A DNA stretch of 5,367 nucleotides, from contig CAIXAY010000440.1 of the NCBI GenBank assembly GCA_903917505.1, forward strand, positions 1 through 5,367, written 5' to 3'. Source of the DNA: an uncultured beta proteobacterium. Its GTDB lineage: Bacteria > Pseudomonadota > Gammaproteobacteria > Burkholderiales > Rhodocyclaceae. Of the stretch, positions 1 to 5,214 are shown in pieces. How positions within the stretch are numbered: the first letter of the stretch is position 1; each line of letters begins with the position of its first letter. The notes below the pieces were generated by a model. That model saw only the letters and a program-made list of their open reading frames with translations, was not told the DNA's origin and did no database searches. A program made the translations under genes and the position numbers.

Positions 1-25
1 AGTCGACAAAGATTACAAACATGTT

Positions 26-691
26 TCAGTCGTCGGCGCGCAGGGTGCGCACGCCGAGGCTGGTCCCGAGCAGGCAGACGTCGGCCGGGCGCCGGGCGAA
101 CAGGCCGTTGCTGACGACGCCGACAATCTGGTTGAGGCGCGTCTCGAGATCGACCGGATCGAGAATCTGCAATCCCTTGACGTCGAGAATCAGGTTGCCG
201 TTGTCGGTGACGAAACCGGCGCGCGGCACCGGCGTGCCGCCGAGCTTCTGCAACTCGCGCGTGACCTGGGCGCGGGCCATCGGAATGACTTCGACGGGCA
301 GCGGAAAGCCGCCGAGCACGTCGACGAATTTGGAGGCGTCGACGATGCAGACAAATTGTCCGGCGACGGCGGCGACGATTTTCTCGCGCGTCAGCGCGCC
401 GCCACCGCCCTTGATCATGTGCATCTCGGCGTTGATCTCGTCGGCGCCGTCGATGTAGACCGGCAGGCTGGAAACGTCATTGAGTTCGAAGACCCTGATG
501 CCGTGGCCTTCGAGCCGCCGCTTGGTGTCTTCCGAACTGGCGACCGCGCCGGCGATGCGGTCCTTCATTCCGGCGAGCGCCTCGATGAACAGCCGTGCCG
601 TCGATCCGGTGCCGACGCCGACCAGTTCGCCTTCGACGACGTAGGCCAGCGCCGCCCGTGCCACTGCCTGTTTCAATTCGTCCTGGGTCAT
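26..691 (-). CDS. rpiA: Ribose-5-phosphate isomerase A
   Basis: Interconverts ribose 5-phosphate and ribulose 5-phosphate in the non-oxidative pentose phosphate pathway, in the cytoplasm. With the ATG at 691 the protein has 221 residues, close to the 219 of E. coli RpiA. The phosphate/substrate loop GVGTGST is at 25-31, YIDGADE at 79-85 and the glycine-rich [13 protein letters not shown] segment at 92-104. Asp81, Asp84, Lys94, Glu103, Thr31 and Lys121 fall at the same numbers as the E. coli catalytic and binding residues, which supports this start. An in-frame ATG at 760 would add 23 residues with no family counterpart and would cover the likely promoter. AGAAG lies upstream of the chosen start as a modest ribosome binding site. 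It lies 157 bases downstream of the membrane-protein gene on the same strand, so the two could be co-transcribed, but a separate promoter is plausible. The coding sequence looks intact. Confidence 0.97.
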   Translation of the reverse strand: MTQDELKQAVARAALAYVVEGELVGVGTGSTARLFIEALAGMKDRIAGAVASSEDTKRRLEGHGIRVFELNDVSSLPVYIDGADEINAEMHMIKGGGGALTREKIVAAVAGQFVCIVDASKFVDVLGGFPLPVEVIPMARAQVTRELQKLGGTPVPRAGFVTDNGNLILDVKGLQILDPVDLETRLNQIVGVVSNGLFARRPADVCLLGTSLGVRTLRADD

Positions 692-723
692 CGCCGTTTC
701 TTCTGTCGCGTGGGAGGGAAGAC

Positions 724-753
724 ATTCTATCCAATTGCGCGCGGCGGCGACAG
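724..753 (-). promoter_or_regulatory. Candidate rpiA promoter
   Basis: Read on the minus strand, TAGAAT (724-729) resembles a sigma-70 -10 box (one mismatch to TATAAT). A weak -35 candidate, CTGTCG (748-753), lies 18 bases upstream. Transcription would start near 717, giving a leader of about 26 bases before the ATG at 691. The -35 match is poor, so the call rests mainly on the -10 box and its position. Confidence 0.35.
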
Positions 754-848
754 CGCTCATGCGAATCGGGAGAACGCCCCGACCGGTTCGCCGGTGCTCC
801 GGTGGCCGAATAGGTGGGGCGAGATATGAAGGCCGGCGATGTGCAATG

Positions 849-1790
849 TCATTTGAGCTTGCCGGTGTGGCGCGCCAGCTCTTGGCTTATCGTGGCCATA
901 TCCCTGGACAACTGCTGGTATTCGGCGAGCGCCTCGTGCGGGTGTTCGGTGATGTGCTGCCTGATCTCGTCGTTGCTTTGCCGAAGCGCGCGCAAGGATC
1001 CGATCCGCTTCGCCGCATCGTTGAAGTCATTCGACCAGCCGGGGTTCCACGGGTAATCGTGCCCGGTCGCCCGTTTCCAGAGAAGGCGCGCCACGGCCTC
1101 CAGCGTTTCCGGCTCTTCGTCGCCATTTTTCAATGGCACGCTGACGATGCCGCGCGCCAGCGCGCCGGCGCCGAACGCCGCCAATAGCCGTTCGGTCCAG
1201 TGAATCCCGGTAACGACCTCGCGATAGCGCTCGACGCGAAGGAGCAGGGTGCTCGTCGTGACTCCGCGCCGCGTGTCTTGCTGGAAATGCAAACCGCTGA
1301 CTTCGCTCCACGGGATATGCCCGTGAATCGGCGTGCAAAGACCGTCGCGATCAAGTTCGCACACGGATTTTCCGAAGCCGGCAATGCACCGCGACGCCGC
1401 AATTGCGGTCAGCGTCAGCCACAAGCCGCCGGCAATGATCAGCGGCCATTGCCGCTGCGCGGCACTGACGCCGGCATAGACCATCCAGGTGCTGAGGAGT
1501 CCGCTCAGCAACAGCGCGACGGGCGTCAAAGAATTGCCGCGCACTTTCAATGTCTGGTCCGCGGCCCAGGGGGGGCGCATCAGTTCGGCGATGCGCCGGT
1601 CCGTGTCGGCCCGTCGCTGCGCCTTGAGATGGCCGTTACGACGCTGCTCGCCGACCCAGGCCGCGGCGACCAGGCCGATCCCGAAGACCACGAGCGTGAA
1701 GGAGCCAGCATTCTCGTGCAGCGCCGCCGCGCCGGCGAGAACGGCAATCAGGCCGGTCAGCAGCAACACGGCGTTAAGTGGCTGTGACAT
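849..1790 (-). CDS. Uncharacterised membrane protein with PH-like region
   Basis: I do not recognise this gene as a named family. The 313-residue product has four probable membrane segments at about 7-24, 31-47, 90-108 and 115-134. The first hairpin is separated from the second by a basic, charged loop (about 48-88). Residues 142-222 look like a soluble beta-rich region: CELDRDGL, then [10 protein letters not shown], then a run of alternating hydrophobic strands ending IVSVPL. This order (strand with D-x-x-G-L, I-P-W-x-E-I, closing strand, then a helix at 226-240) is that of small bacterial PH-like domains fused to membrane hairpins. The tail (255-313) is charged and probably helical, possibly a coiled coil (heptad-like, Asp/Glu/Arg/Gln-rich). 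There is no clear Shine-Dalgarno sequence before the ATG at 1790. It is transcribed toward rpiA and divergently from dgkA. No enzymatic motif is visible; a membrane-associated scaffold or envelope role would be a guess. That it is a real gene is fairly sure; its role is unknown. Confidence 0.8.
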   Translation of the reverse strand: MSQPLNAVLLLTGLIAVLAGAAALHENAGSFTLVVFGIGLVAAAWVGEQRRNGHLKAQRRADTDRRIAELMRPPWAADQTLKVRGNSLTPVALLLSGLLSTWMVYAGVSAAQRQWPLIIAGGLWLTLTAIAASRCIAGFGKSVCELDRDGLCTPIHGHIPWSEVSGLHFQQDTRRGVTTSTLLLRVERYREVVTGIHWTERLLAAFGAGALARGIVSVPLKNGDEEPETLEAVARLLWKRATGHDYPWNPGWSNDFNDAAKRIGSLRALRQSNDEIRQHITEHPHEALAEYQQLSRDMATISQELARHTGKLK

Positions 1791-1825
1791 ATGAGGGCAC
1801 CCAGTCTTGAGCGAGTCCTGGCCAG

Positions 1826-1854
1826 ATTAGACTATTTATTTGTCATAAATGCAA
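1826..1854 (-). promoter_or_regulatory. Candidate promoter of the membrane-protein gene
   Basis: On the minus strand TTGCAT (1849-1854) is followed, after 17 bases, by TCTAAT (1826-1831), a -10 box with one mismatch to TATAAT. The spacer is strongly AT-rich in an otherwise GC-rich region. Transcription would start near 1818, leaving a leader of about 28 bases before the ATG at 1790. The -35 matches only at its TTG. Confidence 0.45.
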
Positions 1855-1859
1855 GGATT

Positions 1860-1874
1860 CCGGCATGATGCCGG
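1860..1874. promoter_or_regulatory. 15-base palindrome, possible operator
   Basis: CCGGCAT-G-ATGCCGG is a perfect inverted repeat with 7-base arms around one central base. The one-base centre disfavours an RNA hairpin and suits a protein-binding dyad. It lies 5 bases upstream of the -35 of the minus-strand promoter candidate, in the divergent region, where a dimeric regulator could act. No regulator gene is in the window and I cannot name a matching protein; chance is a real alternative. Confidence 0.3.
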
Positions 1875-1944
1875 GCGATTCGGAAAGCCGCCTGGCGCGC
1901 CATCTACGCGGTGATCGACCTTTACCGCCAGATCGTCGCCCAGG

Positions 1945-1962
1945 CAAGTTCTGCGGAACTTG
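1945..1962. repeat. Short inverted repeat (7-bp arms)
   Basis: CAAGTTC and GAACTTG pair perfectly around a TGCG loop. No T-run follows on the plus strand, and it lies upstream of a gene rather than after one, so it is not an obvious terminator. It could be a second dyad in the divergent control region. Confidence 0.3.
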
Positions 1963-2089
1963 TCACGCTTCACCTGCTCGCCGCTTTGGTTCGATGAAAA
2001 GCTGTTCGCCCGCGGCTTAGCGGCGCAAGCGCTTCACGGGGCGGTCGTGCGCTCCCGTCGCCACTCCGGAACGCGCGTCCTAAAGCCGG

Positions 2090-2095
2090 TATACT
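2090..2095 (+). promoter_or_regulatory. dgkA promoter -10 box
   Basis: TATACT matches the sigma-70 -10 consensus at five of six positions and lies 32 bases before the GTG start of dgkA. Transcription would start near 2102, giving a leader of about 26 bases that carries the ribosome binding site. No good -35 is found at 16-18 bases upstream (the sequence there is GC-rich, around CCGGAAC), so the promoter may need help from a regulator. Confidence 0.5.
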
Positions 2096-2116
2096 CGCAA
2101 GCTCGAGTTCCGGGCG

Positions 2117-2121
2117 AGGAG
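2117..2121 (+). promoter_or_regulatory. dgkA ribosome binding site
   Basis: AGGAG, six bases before the GTG at 2128. It decides the start: the GTG is in frame, has this site at ideal spacing, and gives a protein of normal DgkA length, whereas no comparable site precedes the far-upstream TTG at 1960. Confidence 0.65.
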
Positions 2122-2127
2122 TGGCTT

Positions 2128-2502
2128 GTGGTCGAGGAAAGCCCGTTCAAGGGGAAAACCGGCGTGCAGCGGGTGTGGAGCGCCTGCCACTATTCGCTCG
2201 CCGGCCTGCGCGCGGCGCTCGCCCATGAAGACGCGTTCCGCCAGGAAGCGCTGATCGCCGCCGTGCTGATTCCCCTGGCTTTCTGGCTGCCGGTGAGCGG
2301 CACCGGGCGGGCCTTGATGATCGCCAGCGTGCTGCTGGTGTTGATCGTCGAACTGCTCAACTCGGCGATTGAAGCGACGGTCGATCGCGTTTCGCTCGAC
2401 CGGCACCATTTGTCCAAGCGCGCCAAGGACATCGGCAGTGCGGCGGTGATGCTCTCCCTGATCAACACGGTCCTGGTCTGGGCCTGTGTCCTGCTCGGAT
2501 AA
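2128..2502 (+). CDS. dgkA: Diacylglycerol kinase
   Basis: Small inner-membrane kinase that phosphorylates diacylglycerol to phosphatidic acid with ATP. It recycles the diacylglycerol released when phospholipid head groups are used for envelope glucans or lipopolysaccharide decoration. From the GTG at 2128 the protein has 124 residues, against about 122 in E. coli. In order: an amphipathic N-terminal segment with SLAGLRAA (23-30), the HEDAFRQE motif (33-40), membrane segment one (about 42-56), membrane segment two (61-76) leading into the signature VELLNSAIEATVDR (74-87), RAKDIGSAAV (98-107), and membrane segment three to the C-terminus (about 104-123). Glu75, Asn78 and Glu82 match catalytic E. 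coli Glu69, Asn72 and Glu76, offset by six, and Glu34 matches Glu28. The frame stays open 56 codons further upstream, but that extension has no family match. It appears to be a single-gene transcript, divergent from the membrane-protein gene. Confidence 0.96.
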   Translation: MVEESPFKGKTGVQRVWSACHYSLAGLRAALAHEDAFRQEALIAAVLIPLAFWLPVSGTGRALMIASVLLVLIVELLNSAIEATVDRVSLDRHHLSKRAKDIGSAAVMLSLINTVLVWACVLLG

Positions 2503-2590
2503 GCCGGGACCCGCGGGGAAATAAATACGCGAAATGCATCGCGGTCAGTGAATTCTTCAATTGGCGTCTGTCTAACGCGGTGATCTTTTA

Positions 2591-2610
2591 GTCCGGCCCC
2601 TGCGCCGGAC
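2591..2610 (+). terminator. Candidate hairpin after dgkA
   Basis: GTCCGGC and GCCGGAC form a perfect 7-bp GC-rich stem around a CCCTGC loop, 88 bases after the dgkA stop and 41 bases before the next start. The following bases, CATTCTTCC, are only mildly T-rich, so intrinsic termination would be weak. It may equally be a structured part of the 5' leader of the downstream gene. Confidence 0.35.
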
Positions 2611-2636
2611 CATTCTTCCACCGATCACATAACGCC

Positions 2637-2644
2637 AAAAGGAG
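2637..2644 (+). promoter_or_regulatory. Strong ribosome binding site of the MmgE/PrpD gene
   Basis: AAAAGGAG, seven bases before the ATG at 2652. It fixes the start immediately ahead of the twin-arginine signal and predicts good translation. Confidence 0.7.
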
Positions 2645-2651
2645 AATTCAG

Positions 2652-4118
2652 ATGAAGGATGTCGATCGTCGCCAATTCCTGAAAGTGAGTGCCGCCGGTG
2701 CGGTCGCCGCCATTGCGCCGATGCCCGCTCTTACCGCCGAAACGCCGGCGGCGGCGCCGGCCCCGGCCACGTCGTCGCAAGGCGTGACACGGACGCTCGC
2801 GCGTTACATCGTCGGCGCCCGCTACGACGACTTGCCGGCCTATGTGCGCAAGGAAGGCGTGCGCACGCTGCTCAACTGGGTTGGCGTCGCCGTCGGCGGC
2901 GCGCACCACACGACCGTGGACCGGGCGCTTGCCGCCATCGGACCTTTCTCAGGCCCCCGGCAGGCCAGCCTGCTCGGTCGCAGCGAGCGCCTCGACATCA
3001 TGAATGCCGCCTTCATCAATGGCGTCAGCAGCCATATCTTCGATTACGACGATACCCATCTGAAGACGATCATTCACCCGGCGGGTCCGGTGATGTCGGC
3101 GATTCTGGCGCTGTCCGAGTACCAGCCGGTATCGGGGAAAGACTTCCTCAATGCGCTGGTGCTCGGCGTCGAAACCGCATGCCGGACCGGCAACGCGGTC
3201 TATCCGAACCACTATGATGTCGGCTGGCACATCACCGGGACCGCCGGCGTGTTCGGCGCGGCCGCCGCGGCCGGCAAGCTGCTCGGCCTGTCCGAGCAGC
3301 AGATGGTGTGGGCTCTGGGACTCGCGGCATCGCAGCCGGTCGGCCTGCGTGAATCCTTCGGCTCGATGAACAAGAGTTTCAATCCCGGACGCGCGGCCAG
3401 CGACGGCCTCTTCGCCGCCTTGTTGGCGGCCTGGGATTTCACCAGTTCGGACGGGATGATCGAGGCCAAGCGCGGCTGGGCCAACACCATCAGCACCAAG
3501 CAGGACTACCGCGAAATCACCGAGGGCCTGGGTCAGCGCTATGAAGCCGCGCTGAACAGCTACAAGCCTTTCGCCTGCGGCATCGTCATCCATCCGGCGA
3601 TCGATGCGGCGATCCAGTTGCGCAACGAAAACCGGCTGACGCCGGAGATGGTGGACAGCGTCGCCCTGCGCGTCCATCCGCTGGTCATCGAGCTGACCGG
3701 GAAGAAGACGCCGCAGAACGGACTGGAAGGCAAGTTCAGCGTCTATCACTCGGTGGCCATCGCCATCATCGACGGCGCCGCCGGGGAGCGGCAATACAGC
3801 GATCGCGCCGTCCTCGATCCGCGCACGATCGAGTTGCGCGACAAGGTTGCCACAACGGTCGATCCGGCTGTCAAGTCGGATCAGGTCGACATGACCATTA
3901 CCCTGAAGGACGGCCGCAAGCTGCACAAATTCATCGAGCATGCGATCGGCAGCAGCGAAGTGCCGATGACCGACGCGCAGCTCGTGGCGAAATTCACCGA
4001 TCTGGCCGACGGGATCCTGCCGGCGGCGCAAACGCGGGCCTTGATCGACATGTGCTGGAAGGTGGAGCAATTGCCCGGCGCCGCGAGCATCGCCACGGCG
4101 GCGGTGCAACAGGCCTGA
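2652..4118 (+). CDS. Tat-exported MmgE/PrpD family protein
   Basis: A 488-residue member of the MmgE/PrpD superfamily, which includes 2-methylcitrate dehydratase, cis-aconitate decarboxylase and iminodisuccinate epimerase. These are cofactor-free enzymes acting on small carboxylic acids. Residues 1-29 look like a twin-arginine signal: DRRQFLK (5-11), a hydrophobic Ala-rich stretch (12-23) and possible cleavage after ALTA (26-29). A Pro/Ala linker (31-39) follows. The helical domain starts near 44. By-eye alignment to cis-aconitate decarboxylase places active-site residues in FDYDDTH (Asp131, Thr135), His142, GWHITGTAG (His193), Lys241 in the GSMNKSFNPGRAA segment, and Lys305 of KPFACG. EGKFSVYHSVA (359-369) is the family's usual late motif. 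At position 244 there is Asn (codon AAT) where I expect His in many homologues. The substrate cannot be assigned and I would not call it prpD: no prpB, prpC or acn neighbour is present. It stands alone, convergent with arsS. The family call is sure, export is likely, the reaction is unknown. Confidence 0.93.
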   Translation: MKDVDRRQFLKVSAAGAVAAIAPMPALTAETPAAAPAPATSSQGVTRTLARYIVGARYDDLPAYVRKEGVRTLLNWVGVAVGGAHHTTVDRALAAIGPFSGPRQASLLGRSERLDIMNAAFINGVSSHIFDYDDTHLKTIIHPAGPVMSAILALSEYQPVSGKDFLNALVLGVETACRTGNAVYPNHYDVGWHITGTAGVFGAAAAAGKLLGLSEQQMVWALGLAASQPVGLRESFGSMNKSFNPGRAASDGLFAALLAAWDFTSSDGMIEAKRGWANTISTKQDYREITEGLGQRYEAALNSYKPFACGIVIHPAIDAAIQLRNENRLTPEMVDSVALRVHPLVIELTGKKTPQNGLEGKFSVYHSVAIAIIDGAAGERQYSDRAVLDPRTIELRDKVATTVDPAVKSDQVDMTITLKDGRKLHKFIEHAIGSSEVPMTDAQLVAKFTDLADGILPAAQTRALIDMCWKVEQLPGAASIATAAVQQA

Positions 4119-4128
4119 CTCGCCAGCT

Positions 4129-4163
4129 GCCGCCATTCGGTCGCAGGCCGGCCGAATGGCGGC
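4129..4163. terminator. Hairpin between convergent genes
   Basis: GCCGCCATTCGG (4129-4140) and CCGAATGGCGGC (4152-4163) are perfect 12-base complements around an 11-base loop. The element sits in the 64-base gap between the stop of the MmgE/PrpD gene and the stop of arsS, where a bidirectional terminator is expected. Neither strand has a following T-run, so it is not a textbook intrinsic terminator. It may stabilise 3' ends or act with Rho. The stem is long and perfect enough to make chance unlikely. Confidence 0.6.
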
Positions 4164-4182
4164 CTTGCATCACATGCACTGC

Positions 4183-5214
4183 CTAGGCCGTTTCGCCGCC
4201 GCAGGAACTCCCCGCGCCGGCGGTGCAGCCCAGGCAGTGATCGGAAAACCGGATGCGCCGTCGCAGCGTCGCGTCGAAATCGAAGTCGAAGATGGAGAGC
4301 GGCTGACCGCCATTCCGCCAGGCCTGCAGGTCCAGCATCTGGTTGAAGTCGCAGTCGTAAATCCGTCCGTCGTGACCGACGCTGATCAGCTTGCGGCACA
4401 TCACGCCTTCGGCGGCGGCCGGATTGAAACTTGCCAGCAGCTTTTCCATGTAGGCCTCGTACTGGCCGGAATGGTCGAGATGCAGCTTGAAGCGATTGAT
4501 CGGCATGTTGGTGATCGTGTACAGGTGGTTGAAGCGCAGGCCGTATTTCGTTTCGAGCTCGCGCTTGAAATCCGCTTCGAGATTTTTCTGCGGCGGCGGC
4601 AGATAGGGGCCGACCGGGTTGTACACGAGGTCCAGCAGCAAGCCGCTCTCCTCGGCGGCGTAGCCGGCCGCGTTGAGGCGCCGCAATCCCGCTATGCTCT
4701 TTAGGAAGACGCCCGCGCCGCGCTGGGCGTCGGTGAAATATTCCTGGTAATAGGGCAGCGAGGAGACGACCTCGACGCGGTTGCGGGCGAAGAACTCGGG
4801 CAGGTAGCCCTTCGCTTCGCCGGTCTGCGGGTGGCCGTCGAACTGCACGGTGAGGTTGTGGCGGACCATGACGTGCTTGCCGAGCGCCACCGCCGCCTCG
4901 ACGAAGGCGTCGAAATCCGGATGCAACTCCGGGGCGCCGCCGGTGATGTCGAGCGTGCCGATCTGCGGATGCCGCGCGAGGATTCCCAGGCATTTGGCGA
5001 TGCCCTCGGGAGAGAGCATCTCGGTGCGCGCCGGCGACGCGTCGACATGGCAATGACGACAGACCTGGTTGCAGAGTTTCGTCACGTTCACCTGCAAGGT
5101 GTCGATGGCGAGCGGCGGCAAGTCGATGTCGCGCTGATCCAGCACCGCCGCGAAATCGAATCTCGAGCGTTTAGACTTCGCGGCGACGACCTTGAGCGGG
5201 GCGGGCGACTTCAA
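4183..5214 (-). CDS. arsS: Arsenosugar biosynthesis radical SAM protein
   Basis: Radical SAM enzyme of the ArsS family. In the known pathway it acts after the arsenite methyltransferase ArsM, joining a 5'-deoxyadenosyl group from SAM to methylated arsenic to make an arsenosugar precursor. From a TTG at 5214 the protein has 343 residues. TLQVN near 39-43 leads into the iron-sulphur motif Cys48-x3-Cys52-x2-Cys55 with HCHV and SPxRTE just after. Next come DITGGAPELHP (89-99, the GGxPE SAM-binding motif), a long middle region, a MCRK segment (Cys273), GRIYDCDFNQML (Cys288), and the C-terminal HCLGCTAGAGSSCGG (Cys327, Cys330, Cys338), which is diagnostic of the family. Some family members are selenoproteins; no in-frame TGA interrupts this frame. 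The frame is open up to an ATG at 5340, but that part lies over the upstream gene in another frame. TTG overlaps its TGA stop by four bases (TTGA), implying translational coupling. GTG at codon 24 of this version is an alternative start. Confidence 0.92.
   Translation of the reverse strand: MKSPAPLKVVAAKSKRSRFDFAAVLDQRDIDLPPLAIDTLQVNVTKLCNQVCRHCHVDASPARTEMLSPEGIAKCLGILARHPQIGTLDITGGAPELHPDFDAFVEAAVALGKHVMVRHNLTVQFDGHPQTGEAKGYLPEFFARNRVEVVSSLPYYQEYFTDAQRGAGVFLKSIAGLRRLNAAGYAAEESGLLLDLVYNPVGPYLPPPQKNLEADFKRELETKYGLRFNHLYTITNMPINRFKLHLDHSGQYEAYMEKLLASFNPAAAEGVMCRKLISVGHDGRIYDCDFNQMLDLQAWRNGGQPLSIFDFDFDATLRRRIRFSDHCLGCTAGAGSSCGGETA

Larger units (their letters stand above)
1791..2127. other. Divergent intergenic region, no confident gene
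   Basis: This 337-base stretch separates the minus-strand membrane-protein gene from dgkA. It holds an AT-rich patch (about 1825-1852) that stands out from the GC-rich surroundings, a candidate promoter for each flanking gene, a 15-base palindrome and a 7-bp stem-loop repeat. A frame on the plus strand stays open from about 1869 to 1997, but it has no ATG and no ribosome binding site. A long in-frame extension of dgkA from 1960 is open too, but it reads as basic, low-similarity sequence and would span the dgkA promoter. I see no RNA gene. Confidence 0.6.

Noticed and set aside
782..795. ACCGG-TTCG-CCGGT stem-loop between the membrane-protein gene and rpiA
   Set aside because: The stem is only 5 bp and no T-run follows on the minus strand. 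Such short GC stems are expected often at this base composition.
1869..1997. Plus-strand frame with a plausible amino-acid mix (AIYAVIDLYRQIVAQ part) that could be a gene remnant or small ORF
   Set aside because: It has no ATG; the first GTG (1911) gives only 28 residues and has no ribosome binding site. No family is recognised. A translated search against proteins would be needed before calling it a pseudogene.
2510..2517. CCCGCGGG palindrome just after dgkA
   Set aside because: It is too short and GC-only to separate from chance in this GC-rich sequence, and it has no loop for a hairpin.
2652..4118. Naming the MmgE/PrpD gene prpD (2-methylcitrate dehydratase)
   Set aside because: No methylcitrate-cycle neighbour is present, the N-terminus is a secretion signal and an active-site-region residue differs. 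Only the family can be supported.
2949..4136. Long 395-codon minus-strand frame opposite the MmgE/PrpD gene
   Set aside because: It is the antisense shadow of a gene with clear family motifs. Its product is low-complexity, rich in Arg, Gly, Asp and Ala, with no recognisable domain.
4156..4704. 182-codon plus-strand frame opposite arsS
   Set aside because: It is antisense to a confident gene, has no ribosome binding site and shows no domain.
3881..5053. Long 390-codon minus-strand frame across the arsS region
   Set aside because: It is an Arg/Ala-rich out-of-frame reading of arsS and crosses the convergent intergenic hairpin. The arsS frame carries the motifs.
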